A stretch of 64,000 nucleotides of DNA from NCBI GenBank assembly GCA_046482735.1, contig JAWOEL010000080.1, forward strand, positions 1-64,000. The letters run 5' to 3'. The notes under the pieces are model-generated. The model worked only from the letters and a program-made list of their open reading frames with translations. It was not told the DNA's origin and searched no databases. Numbering within the stretch: the first letter of the stretch is position 1; every line of letters starts with the position of its first letter. Below are positions 36,631 through 44,692 of the stretch, piece after piece. The translations under genes were made by a program, and so were the position numbers. Source of the stretch: JAQICB01 sp046482735. GTDB taxonomy: Bacteria; Bacteroidota; Bacteroidia; Bacteroidales; UBA1715.

Positions 36631-37359
36631 TTAAAACTGTAATGCTACTAAATCATTGCAATCTAATACTGGCGGTTCGTTACTTGTATGGGGTAGTGAA
36701 AACCGTGTGTATGTGATTTTTTTTCCTTCGTTCCGAAATATTTTTTCGTAATGTGTTTGTATAGAAAGTACGTCATCTAGCAGATGGGAATTATATATAT
36801 CGGTCGATGATACGTGTATTGGGTGATTGTTATGGGTTAAAATATATTGGGTATATGCGTAAAGTTCCTGACTGTCGGTTTTAAGATGAATATTCCCGCC
36901 AGGTCTAAGAACAGTATAATACATATTTAAAAATTGAGATGATGTAAGACGTTTTTTTGTGCGTCTGGTTTCTTTTTGTGGATCTGGGAAAGTTATCCAG
37001 ATTTCAGAAATTTCATGTTTAGCAAATAATGATGTTATAAATTCAACCCGCGTACGAACAAAAGCTACATTGGGTATGTTTTGTTCTATAGCTGTTTTAG
37101 CTCCTCGCCAAAATCGTGCTCCTTTTATGTCTATACCAATAAAATTTTTCTCAGGATATTTTTGTGCTAAACTTACGGTGTATTCACCTTTGCCACACCC
37201 AAGTTCCAACACAATAGGATGTTGATTTTTCCAAAAATGAGAATTCCATTTCCCGTGTAAATGATGTGTTGTATTAAAAACTTCTTTAAAATCAGGTTGA
37301 ATAACGTTTGCAAATGTTTTGTTTTCTGCAAAACGTTTGAGTTTATTTTTTCCGCTCAC
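36631..37359 (-). CDS. trmB: tRNA (guanine-N7)-methyltransferase
   Basis: SAM-dependent enzyme that methylates G46 of tRNA. The 242 residues show the SAM-binding LELGCGKGEYTVSLA, FIGIDIKGARFWRGAK and the catalytic-region signature WITFPDPQKETRRTKKRL, followed by NIHLKTDS. The N terminus SGKNKLKRFAE is the usual start and here begins at a GTG codon (37359), since no ATG fits. It is 5 bases after the gldH stop, in a trmB-gldH-ricT-holB group. Confidence 0.93.
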   Translation of the reverse strand: MSGKNKLKRFAENKTFANVIQPDFKEVFNTTHHLHGKWNSHFWKNQHPIVLELGCGKGEYTVSLAQKYPEKNFIGIDIKGARFWRGAKTAIEQNIPNVAFVRTRVEFITSLFAKHEISEIWITFPDPQKETRRTKKRLTSSQFLNMYYTVLRPGGNIHLKTDSQELYAYTQYILTHNNHPIHVSSTDIYNSHLLDDVLSIQTHYEKIFRNEGKKITYTRFSLPHTSNEPPVLDCNDLVALQF

Positions 37360-37364
37360 TTGTT

Positions 37365-37841
37365 TTAATTTTGAATAAGAGAAAGAGTTATCGATTTAAT
37401 TCCAGAAATACTGCATGATTTATTTTTACATCTCATAGCTTGTTCAAACGAAAATGTATAGATACCCGGTTGAGGGAATTTTACACCTCTTCGTAACATA
37501 AATGTATTCGTATATGTAGAAAATGATTCCTCACCAATCCATTCACCTTTGTCTGTAGCAAGCACAAATTCTACTGTGTCTTTGTATACCTTATTGTCCG
37601 GAAATGTGATTGATGTAAAAAGATATAAATTTGAATATCCGTATGAATCTGTGTTACTAATGTTTAGCGTAATAGAATAGATGTTATGTGTATCTTTTAC
37701 CGGTATATTAAAATCCAAAACAGAGTCTTTGCTCCAGTTTTCAGGAACAGAATGTGTTTCAGTATAAGTGCTGTCGGGAGAGCAGAATGTAAATAAACAT
37801 AAGCTAATTGATAATATAATAGTTGATATATATAAGTTCAT
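37365..37841 (-). CDS. gldH: Gliding motility lipoprotein GldH
   Basis: Lipoprotein needed for gliding in Flavobacterium and widespread in Bacteroidota with type IX secretion, role not fully known. The 158 residues have a signal peptide with lipobox Cys20 (CLFTFCS), then the family segments YGYSNLYLFTSITFPD, KVYKDTVEFVLATDKGEWIG, VKFPQPGIYTFSFEQAMR and SGIKSITLSL. It lies directly behind ricT and before trmB, a neighbourhood common in the phylum. It suggests a functioning type IX system, consistent with the sorting tails seen elsewhere in the window. Confidence 0.9.
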   Translation of the reverse strand: MNLYISTIILSISLCLFTFCSPDSTYTETHSVPENWSKDSVLDFNIPVKDTHNIYSITLNISNTDSYGYSNLYLFTSITFPDNKVYKDTVEFVLATDKGEWIGEESFSTYTNTFMLRRGVKFPQPGIYTFSFEQAMRCKNKSCSISGIKSITLSLIQN

Positions 37842-37849
37842 GAGATATT

Positions 37850-39148
37850 TTAATTAGTAGTTTTTTTTGATTGTTGTGCTTGAGGATTGTTTGTGTTTTT
37901 ATTTCTTGGTTTCTTGTTTTTATGTGGTTTGTTGTTCGGTTTGTTCGATTTATTATTATTTGGTTTGTTTTGATTATTTGATTTGTTGTTTTTATTATCT
38001 GATGCTTGCTTGTTTTGTGGTCTGTTTCCTTTACCTTTTCTTTTCTTCTTTTTGTTTTTGTTATCAAATCTGGTTAAACTTTCTTCACCTACAACATTTG
38101 TATAGTCATGGTTGATTTCAGTAGACACTTTTTCTAGTTCAAGTTTTTCCGGTTTTATGCCTTTTTTATTTAATTCAATTATTTCCTTAATTCGTTCTAT
38201 TGATAATTCAGCAAAAGCCGGAACATCGTCTTTCTTATAGAAGTAGCACATAGTTTTTTTGTACACATCAGTTTTTGAGTGAGAAGCTACGCCACCCTCA
38301 AATTCTAATAAAATAGAAGTATCAGGGAATTCTTTTCGGGCTTCTTCATAACTTTTCAATTCGTAGTTCAGGCAACATTTAAGTTTTCCACATTGTCCGG
38401 CTAGTTTTTGTGGGTTTAGTGATAATTCCTGAACTCGGGCTGCTGATGTGGATACGGTATTAAAATTAGTTTTAAATGACGAACAACATAAATCCCTGCC
38501 ACATGGGCCAATACCACCGATTCTTCCGGCTTCCTGGCGGGCTCCTATTTGTTTCATCTCAATTTTTATTTTAAACTCATCGGCAAGTACTTTTATTAAT
38601 TCACGAAAGTCTACCCGCTCATCTGCTATATAATAAAAAATGGCCTTTGTTTTATCGCCCTGATATTCGACATCGCCAATTTTCATGTTTAATTTTAGGC
38701 TTTTGGCAATTTGCCGTGTTTTTATCATCGTAGGATGTTCTAGAGCTTTCGCTTCTTCCCATTTTTCTATATCATTTGGTTTTGCTTTACGATATATTGT
38801 GTTGAACTTTTCGGGTATTTTGTGTTTATATATTTTTTTTAACTGTTCTTTTACTAGTTCTCCTGTAAGTGAAACTATACCTATATCATGTCCGGGCGAC
38901 GATTCTACGGCAACTATATCTCCTGTTTCTAAAGAAAGATTGTTGTTGTTAACATAAAATTCTTTACGGGTATTTTTGAAGCGAACTTCTACAATGTTAT
39001 GAGTAGCAGGAATGTCGCTGATGTCTTGTAACCAGTTGGTACAATATAATTTATTGCTTCCTGAACGTTGAGCAGAATTTTTTATATTTTCTTGAATTTT
39101 TTCAGGATTTGTATCAGATGATATATTATTGTTTGAATTTGTTTTCAT
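37850..39148 (-). CDS. ricT: PSP1-domain protein (RicT/YaaT homologue) with a long basic tail
   Basis: Homologue of RicT (YaaT), in Bacillus a member of the RicA-RicF-RicT complex that affects RNA processing. The PSP1 domain (about 65-280) contains the cysteine-rich RIGGIGPCGRDLCCSSF and LAGQCGKLKCCLNYEL. The last 70 residues (about 362-432) are almost only Lys, Asn, Gln and Pro (KKKKRKGKGNRPQNKQ...), a disordered basic extension beyond the family core. The gene sits between holB and gldH as in many Bacteroidota. RicA and RicF partners are not visible, and the actual role here is unknown. Confidence 0.85.
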   Translation of the reverse strand: MKTNSNNNISSDTNPEKIQENIKNSAQRSGSNKLYCTNWLQDISDIPATHNIVEVRFKNTRKEFYVNNNNLSLETGDIVAVESSPGHDIGIVSLTGELVKEQLKKIYKHKIPEKFNTIYRKAKPNDIEKWEEAKALEHPTMIKTRQIAKSLKLNMKIGDVEYQGDKTKAIFYYIADERVDFRELIKVLADEFKIKIEMKQIGARQEAGRIGGIGPCGRDLCCSSFKTNFNTVSTSAARVQELSLNPQKLAGQCGKLKCCLNYELKSYEEARKEFPDTSILLEFEGGVASHSKTDVYKKTMCYFYKKDDVPAFAELSIERIKEIIELNKKGIKPEKLELEKVSTEINHDYTNVVGEESLTRFDNKNKKKKRKGKGNRPQNKQASDNKNNKSNNQNKPNNNKSNKPNNKPHKNKKPRNKNTNNPQAQQSKKTTN

Positions 39149-39179
39149 AGGTAAATATTTTAATGCAAAAATAATAAGA

Positions 39180-40307
39180 TTATGCTCTTAATAAAATCAT
39201 GAGTTTGATTATCAAATCAAAAAATATGATTTTAGCATTACCGTTTCGTTCTATATGAAAATATACTTCATTTAGTTCTTTAGTAATAGGAGCAATATTT
39301 CGTTCGTGAATATATATATGAAATTTTTCGGAAAAATCTCTTTCTTGTTTATATAAGTATACTATATCATTTTGTTGTTGGTTTAGAATAAAATTTTCTC
39401 GTATAATATTTAATGAATATTGTATAAATGATTTTTGTTTTTCTCGACTATATTCAGCTAATGTGTCGGATAATTTTGTTGCTTCCACCAAATTTTTTGC
39501 AAAGCTAAGTCGCATAAGTTGAGTGAAAAAGGTGAAAAATTCTTTGTTTTCGTCTTCTGACTGTGCCAGTCTGTTTGCTTTTAAATAATTGCCGTTTGCA
39601 TTGTGTACTATTGCCTGCAAATCTGTTTGTTCTAAATTATAATCGTTTGAGAGTTTTTCCGAAAGGCTTTGTTTATCAATTTTTGGTATATAGCGAATTT
39701 GTGTGCGCGACAAAATTGTTTGCAGCATAGAATCAGTATTTTCGGCTAATAAAAGAAATAATGTTTTTTCAGGGGGTTCTTCGAAAATTTTTAAAAGCTT
39801 GTTTGCACACGTAACATTCATTTTTTCAGCCATCCAGATAATCATAATTTTATACTCACTTTCGTAAGTTTTTAACTGAAGTTTTTTGAGAATTTGACTG
39901 CTTTCTTCATTTTGAATACTTCCTTGCCCTTTGTTGATTTCTATATAATTATACCAATAATTTAAGTTCAAATATGGCTGTTCGCGAACTGCATGTCGCC
40001 ATTCCTCTATAAAATTATCACTAACCGGATGTTTTTTTATTTTTTTATTGGTTGCTACAGGAAATACAAAATGCAAATCGGGATGTGCCAGTTTGTTGAA
40101 TTTTATGCATGAGGGGCAGTTGCCGCAGGCATCATTTTCTTGCTTGTTTGTGCAGTTTATATATTGAGCATAGGCCAAAGCAAGTGGTAGATTTCCACTG
40201 CCTTCCGGTCCGCAAAATAGTTGAGCATGGCTTATTCTGTTGTTGTGAACAGATGATAGCAAGTCTTCTTTTATTTGGTTTTGTCCAATTACTTCTTTAA
40301 ATAACAT
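39180..40307 (-). CDS. holB: DNA polymerase III delta' subunit
   Basis: Clamp-loader subunit of 375 residues. It has the N-terminal FKEVIGQNQIKEDLLSSV, a four-Cys zinc module (CTNKQENDACGNCPSC), HPDLHFVFP, and MIIWMAEKMNVTCANKLLKIFEEPPEKTLF, the delta' signature. The P-loop (CGPEGSGNLPLAL) lacks the usual Lys, as is common for delta' subunits that do not hydrolyse ATP. It is first or second in a block with ricT, gldH and trmB. It ends with no clear terminator. Confidence 0.92.
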   Translation of the reverse strand: MLFKEVIGQNQIKEDLLSSVHNNRISHAQLFCGPEGSGNLPLALAYAQYINCTNKQENDACGNCPSCIKFNKLAHPDLHFVFPVATNKKIKKHPVSDNFIEEWRHAVREQPYLNLNYWYNYIEINKGQGSIQNEESSQILKKLQLKTYESEYKIMIIWMAEKMNVTCANKLLKIFEEPPEKTLFLLLAENTDSMLQTILSRTQIRYIPKIDKQSLSEKLSNDYNLEQTDLQAIVHNANGNYLKANRLAQSEDENKEFFTFFTQLMRLSFAKNLVEATKLSDTLAEYSREKQKSFIQYSLNIIRENFILNQQQNDIVYLYKQERDFSEKFHIYIHERNIAPITKELNEVYFHIERNGNAKIIFFDLIIKLMILLRA

Positions 40308-40310
40308 AAT

Positions 40311-40793
40311 TTATAATGTATATCTTATTCCTCCTCGCAGACTCGGGTTTTTTCGAATCGATTTTTCTGAATCGTACAATATATCATACAGTATCATACC
40401 ATAAGCTACCATACCATCTGATATTTGTTTTTCAAAACCAGCTCCAATAGGTAGGGTATGAACGGTTGTTTTGTAGTTTTCTTGTGTCCACGTTTTACTT
40501 ATTTCATATTCGGCATGAATAAAAATAGTTTGGGTAATCTTGTATTCGCTGTATATGCGTGCACCGAATGTGAAAAAATTTGTATTAGTTTTGTTGTTTT
40601 GTGTGTAGAGTACAAAGGGAGAAAAACCGGTGATTATTTTTTCGGTAAACGAATAGTTAATTTCGGGAGCTATATCTGCTTGCATTATTTCATCTTCAAA
40701 AGTTACCCCAACGTTTCCTCCCGTACTTATTTGTGCCTGCGACAAGCTCGGTATTATAAGTAGAAAGAATGCACAAAAAACAAGTAGTTTCAT
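40311..40793 (-). CDS. Small outer-membrane beta-barrel protein
   Basis: A 160-residue exported protein with a signal peptide (about 1-20, SLSQAQ) followed by alternating hydrophobic strands (GGNVGVTFEDE, FFTFGARIYSEYK, TIFIHAEYEISKTW, TLPIGAGFEK) and a C-terminal SLRGGIRYTL that ends in an aromatic-x-hydrophobic pattern typical of barrels. About eight strands fit the length. It starts upstream of holB with a 3-base gap. No substrate is suggested, so only membrane location is inferred. Confidence 0.72.
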   Translation of the reverse strand: MKLLVFCAFFLLIIPSLSQAQISTGGNVGVTFEDEIMQADIAPEINYSFTEKIITGFSPFVLYTQNNKTNTNFFTFGARIYSEYKITQTIFIHAEYEISKTWTQENYKTTVHTLPIGAGFEKQISDGMVAYGMILYDILYDSEKSIRKNPSLRGGIRYTL

Positions 40794-40803
40794 AATAAAA
40801 TAA

Positions 40804-40811
40804 TATATTTG
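40804..40811 (+). promoter_or_regulatory. Candidate -7 element for the pseudokinase gene
   Basis: TATATTTG lies 45 bases before the ATG at 40856. Transcription from it would start near 40816, after a TTG start at 40814, which supports the ATG as the true start. Confidence 0.5.
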
Positions 40812-40855
40812 TTTTGATTGATAAAAATACTAAAAATTATTTTACGCAAAGCAAT

Positions 40856-41851
40856 ATGTTGATAAGTCTTGTTGGTAAATATGATACATATGAGTACAAT
40901 TCTCAAAACCAAATGAATAGCACTCCCAAAAAAAGAAAATTTAGTGCAATTTATCGTGGTAAACGGAAAAGTGATGGTGCATATGTCATTATAAAGCATA
41001 TAAAACAGTACTCAGCTATCAGACATAATGATCATAAAGTGCTTATTGAACAATTTTTGTTGGGTATATCTGCTTTGCATTCATCGGTTGTTCAGACATA
41101 TGAAATTGTTCAATTGCAAGATGAGTATTTTATAGTCCGCGAATATTTGCAAGGTGTAGATGCAAAAACACTTATTTGTGATCCTGATTACTCACATCTG
41201 CAAAATTCTTTTTTTTCGTGTCAGGTAGGTGTTAAAATGTGTGAGGTATTGCATGAATTGCATATGCATTCTATTATTCATTGTAACATTAAACCATCAA
41301 ATATTTTTATAGAGTGTGATGATGAGGGTAAAATTGATGTTCATGATTTCTCTCTTAAAATAGTTGATTTTGAAATGGCTCATGTGCATGATGCTCAGTT
41401 GTTTTATTATAAAAAACTTCCTTTTTCTCTTGTGTATTCACCCCCCGAACAAGTATTGCATTATGCCGATGTTATTGATAATACTTCAGATTTGTATTGT
41501 TTGGGACTTGTGATGTACGAAATAATTACTCGTCGGCCACCTTTTTATAGCGAAAATCACGAAATGCTCGTTAATTTTCAGATTAATAAAGAATTACAAA
41601 AAAACTCACGTATTTCTCAGGATATGTTGTCGTTTGTACAAAAAGCTACATCAAAATTCAAATATTCTTTACCACCCAATAGATATTCGTATGAACAAAA
41701 TGAGAAATTTTTGGAACAGGGGAAGCAAAGCAGATTTCAATCAGCTCAAGATATGAAAGAGGCAATTGAAGAAATGATGGTACGTTTTCAGGAGAAAAAA
41801 AACAAACGAAAAAACACTTCTTGGTTTTCTCGTTTGTTTAAGAGAACATAA
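40856..41851 (+). CDS. Ser/Thr protein kinase-like protein lacking the catalytic aspartate (pseudokinase)
   Basis: Protein-kinase fold of 331 residues. Numbering from the ATG at 40856, the lysine of subdomain II is Lys47 (VIIKHI), and SPPEQ (about 195-199) and TSDLYCLGLVMYE (about 210-222) mark subdomains VIII and IX. The catalytic loop is HCNIKPSN, where the HRD Asp has become Asn144 (codon AAC) and Arg is Cys. The metal-binding loop reads VDFE (Asp171 kept, Gly replaced). No glycine-rich ATP loop is seen before Lys47. It is therefore predicted inactive or strongly altered; a scaffold role is possible. The C-terminal 60 residues are basic. Confidence 0.85.
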   Translation: MLISLVGKYDTYEYNSQNQMNSTPKKRKFSAIYRGKRKSDGAYVIIKHIKQYSAIRHNDHKVLIEQFLLGISALHSSVVQTYEIVQLQDEYFIVREYLQGVDAKTLICDPDYSHLQNSFFSCQVGVKMCEVLHELHMHSIIHCNIKPSNIFIECDDEGKIDVHDFSLKIVDFEMAHVHDAQLFYYKKLPFSLVYSPPEQVLHYADVIDNTSDLYCLGLVMYEIITRRPPFYSENHEMLVNFQINKELQKNSRISQDMLSFVQKATSKFKYSLPPNRYSYEQNEKFLEQGKQSRFQSAQDMKEAIEEMMVRFQEKKNKRKNTSWFSRLFKRT

Positions 41852-41857
41852 AACTCT

Positions 41858-42550
41858 TTAGTTTTTAATAGAGCATCCTATCGCAACAGTTTTTGTTTTT
41901 GGTATTTCTGTGTCTCTTAAAAGTGCATGTACTGCATCTGCGACATATGTTTCTGTTACGTTTTCCGGTTCTTCGTAGTTGTTGTCTATTGCCCCTATGT
42001 ATTGTACAATATTTTTCTCGTTTTGTTTTTCGAGTACAAATACATGTGGTGTATGTGTTGCACCATATTGAGGATATATTTTTTGTCCTTTATCAAATAC
42101 ATATACAAAAGGAAATTGTTTTTCTTTTGCTCGTTTTTGCATAGCTTCAAAATTGTCTTCTGGATAATCTTTTGAATCATTTGGATTAATGGCAATTACC
42201 GGGTATCCTAATGGAGCAAATTTAGCGTGTAGTTCAATGATTCTTTCTTCGTATGCAACTGCGTACGGGCAATGATTACATGTAAAAATAACGATAAAAC
42301 CCTTAGCTTCAGGATAGTCTGATAAAGATACCATGGAGCCATCTACGTTTTGTAATGAAAAATCAGTTGCCTCATCGCCAATGTCGTATCCTTTAGTTTT
42401 TGAGGTTTTTTCTGAACATGTATCTGATTTGGTTACTTCTGATGTTTTTGTATTAGAATCTGTTTGGTTTTTTTGTGAGCAGTTGGAATTGCATGCACTG
42501 AGTAGCAATAACGAACTGGCAATAAATACGAGTGTTTTCATAGTTTTCAT
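41858..42550 (-). CDS. Thioredoxin-like/peroxiredoxin-like lipoprotein
   Basis: A 230-residue exported protein with lipobox LLLLSACNSN and a linker of about 30 Ser/Thr/Lys-rich residues, then an AhpC/TSA-thioredoxin fold (about 55-215): DEATDFSLQNVDGSMVSLSDY, the redox motif TCNHCPYAVAYEE, and the C-terminal AIGCSIKN typical of a thioredoxin subfamily with an extra cysteine. A second ATG three codons on is equally plausible. The next gene is a TlpA-like lipoprotein 14 bases upstream, so the pair probably acts together in periplasmic or outer-membrane redox work. Confidence 0.83.
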   Translation of the reverse strand: MKTMKTLVFIASSLLLLSACNSNCSQKNQTDSNTKTSEVTKSDTCSEKTSKTKGYDIGDEATDFSLQNVDGSMVSLSDYPEAKGFIVIFTCNHCPYAVAYEERIIELHAKFAPLGYPVIAINPNDSKDYPEDNFEAMQKRAKEKQFPFVYVFDKGQKIYPQYGATHTPHVFVLEKQNEKNIVQYIGAIDNNYEEPENVTETYVADAVHALLRDTEIPKTKTVAIGCSIKN

Positions 42551-42564
42551 AGTTTTAGAGTGTT

Positions 42565-43080
42565 TTATAAATTGTTTGAAATTATAGAGTGAAACTTGTG
42601 TTTAGATATTTTTTCTTGCTGAAAATTTAATTTTTCTTTGTTTTTATAAAAAACAGTTGCCGGAATGCTGCCGGTCCATGATGAATCTACAGCCGGAATC
42701 CATGTATTCATTGTCGTAATATCGGTCAATAAATAGGTGTCTGCTGAAATTGTGTGTTCATTTAAAAATGGTATCACTTTGGTTTCAAAATCAGAGGGTC
42801 TGTCGAGAGATACCAATATGAGTTTAAATGGCTTATTGTGCATTTCTTCTTTTACTTTTATGAAGCCTGGTAATTCTTCGATGCAGGGCTTGCACCATGT
42901 TGCCCAAAAATTTACAGCATATAGCGTGTCGTTATCTTGTAATATAATTTCTTGTAATGTGTTAAAAGATATTTTTTCTCGACGAACAGATGGTCGTTCT
43001 GAGTTTTCTTTTTGTTGGGTTGTTGTGCAACTTGTAAAAGTTAAGATGTAAGCGAAAAGTATTACAATTGTGTTTTTCAT
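42565..43080 (-). CDS. TlpA-like thioredoxin lipoprotein
   Basis: A 171-residue protein with a lipoprotein signal (LTFTSCTTTQ, Cys18). The thioredoxin fold carries VNFWATWCKPCIEELPGF, with the CxxC motif at about residues 62-65, and SIPATVFYKNKEK with the cis-Pro. TlpA/ResA-type proteins reduce disulfides outside the cytoplasm. It is upstream of, and probably co-transcribed with, the related thioredoxin lipoprotein at 41858. The 249 bases before it, up to the next gene at 43330, are AT-rich and show no gene. Confidence 0.82.
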   Translation of the reverse strand: MKNTIVILFAYILTFTSCTTTQQKENSERPSVRREKISFNTLQEIILQDNDTLYAVNFWATWCKPCIEELPGFIKVKEEMHNKPFKLILVSLDRPSDFETKVIPFLNEHTISADTYLLTDITTMNTWIPAVDSSWTGSIPATVFYKNKEKLNFQQEKISKHKFHSIISNNL

Positions 43081-43329
43081 AATTTTATGTAATAGACTTG
43101 TATAAGCCTTAATTTGTTCCGAATTTTTTTCGGGATGAACTTGTTTTGTGTTTTTAGAATTATGGTTTATAATATATTGCTTTTTTTAAGTTGTCGTAAT
43201 ATACAATTTTTATCTTACTAAAATAATAAATTTTTAGGTGTATATATTCGAATTTGTATGATTGTTGTGTTGTTTTTTTGTTTAGTAATACAGGTAATAT
43301 GCTGATTTAGAAATGTATTTTTATAAGCA

Positions 43330-44607
43330 TTACATAGAATTTGTGTTATTAAGAATTTTATGCCCAAAAGCACACTGCAAGCATTTACGTTTTGTGCAGT
43401 AGTTGTTGGATAATTCTAACAGAGCTTGACTGCGAAATGCATTATTGCATTGAATATCTAACTTGTTCCATGAATTTGTTATAGAATTTTTTTCGCAGGG
43501 TAGGTCTTCTAAAAATTCCAATGCCCTGTTTGTAAACATATCTTGCTTTGTATAGGTGCCATAGGCAAATAAAAATGGAACTACGGTGTTTATGAGTATA
43601 GTGTTGATAGTTGTATTGCCCATTTTTTTGATTCGAAAAGTAGATTTTTGCGAAAGCCTGTAATGTGTGTGCCAGTAGGAGTGGAGTTGTGTTGTAAAAA
43701 TGTGTGCACAATTATTTACGTTTTCGCAATTGATGATTAAACTACAGATATGTTGGTGTGTGTGTAAGAGAGCAGCAAATTGAGCAATTCGAATAGTCGG
43801 AAAATTAGCTGGTCGCATGCGTGCGAATTTCCATAATTCTCGCGAAATAGGTGTGAGCCTGTATTTTTTTTGCAAAAAAGAGTATTCTTGTATTAATTTG
43901 TGAGAATAATCATCGCAATTACATTTCGGTAGAAGCTGAGCCTGCCCAAATAATAAAGCCTCTAGTTGAAATAAAGAGTGTGCGTGTTTCATGAGAATTG
44001 TACGCGGCAATGACTGAGCTAAGGCCTCAAAAGCTAGAGCATTGGTTTTTACTCCGAAATTTTTGGCAAGAGTCTCGTACATGGTATCTTCCCAGTTATT
44101 ATTAAGAGTGTAGTATCGAGCTATTATGTCGCGGGCTTTTCTTTCAAAACGTTCGATTACCAACCTGTCGAACCAGGCTGACTTATAAATACCGTCAATA
44201 TAAGAGAGTTTTTCAAAACATATAGTGTTGTCGGGCATGTGTTCTATATGTTGCAATGTGTGTTGTATATCTTTTGATATAGGTATAATTACGGTAGGAA
44301 TGGAGCTCCCGTTTTGGTTTTGTATTTCCGAATCATATTCGTACACAATGTGCAGAATTACCGAATTATATGCAGGATTTTTTTCGTGCTTGTGTTGGAA
44401 CCAATCGCTTGCACGTATGTGAATTTCTATATCACCTACCCAGAGTGTGTTATTGATGTAAATGTGTGCTTGTGTAAAATCAGGTCCCGAATCGGTATTG
44501 TGTATACCAATTTTTTGTATGCGTACGGGTTCATTTTCAACTGTTTGCAGTTGTGTGGTGTCGAATAATTGAAATTTCCACACATAGTGTAAAAAAACTT
44601 CTTTCAT
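43330..44607 (-). CDS. DUF2851 family protein
   Basis: A 425-residue protein of a Bacteroidota-typical family of unknown function. The N-terminal half is the most characteristic: FLHYVWKFQLFDTTQLQT, GIHNTDSGPDFTQAHIYI, VGDIEIHIRASDWFQHKH and HIVYEYDSE. A C-terminal cluster of cysteines (YCTKRKCLQCAFG) may bind metal. It lies just after purF on the same strand but has its own promoter, so it may be independent. Nothing indicates its biochemical activity. Confidence 0.8.
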   Translation of the reverse strand: MKEVFLHYVWKFQLFDTTQLQTVENEPVRIQKIGIHNTDSGPDFTQAHIYINNTLWVGDIEIHIRASDWFQHKHEKNPAYNSVILHIVYEYDSEIQNQNGSSIPTVIIPISKDIQHTLQHIEHMPDNTICFEKLSYIDGIYKSAWFDRLVIERFERKARDIIARYYTLNNNWEDTMYETLAKNFGVKTNALAFEALAQSLPRTILMKHAHSLFQLEALLFGQAQLLPKCNCDDYSHKLIQEYSFLQKKYRLTPISRELWKFARMRPANFPTIRIAQFAALLHTHQHICSLIINCENVNNCAHIFTTQLHSYWHTHYRLSQKSTFRIKKMGNTTINTILINTVVPFLFAYGTYTKQDMFTNRALEFLEDLPCEKNSITNSWNKLDIQCNNAFRSQALLELSNNYCTKRKCLQCAFGHKILNNTNSM

Positions 44608-44627
44608 GGCTGCGATTTTTGTTTACA

Positions 44628-44657
44628 CAAAAATACAGCTTTTTTACAAAACTCAAA
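44628..44657 (-). promoter_or_regulatory. Promoter of the DUF2851 gene
   Basis: On the minus strand, TTTG (44657-44654), 18 bases, then TATTTTTG (44635-44628) fits the consensus. It lies 20 bases before the ATG at 44607, so the leader is about 14 bases. Confidence 0.65.
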
Positions 44658-44692
44658 AATTCACAATTTTTTGTTTAGAAGCGTTTTGTTAT

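Noticed and set aside
39180..40307. HolB lacking the P-loop lysine
   Set aside because: delta' subunits commonly have a non-functional P-loop, so this is expected and not a defect.
41850..41865. AAAACT/AGTTTT hairpin between the pseudokinase and the thioredoxin lipoprotein genes
   Set aside because: It has only six mostly A-T pairs and lies on the stop codons; too weak to call a terminator.
43081..43329. Gene-free AT-rich gap searched for tRNA or small RNA
   Set aside because: No cloverleaf, terminator hairpin or consensus promoter was seen.
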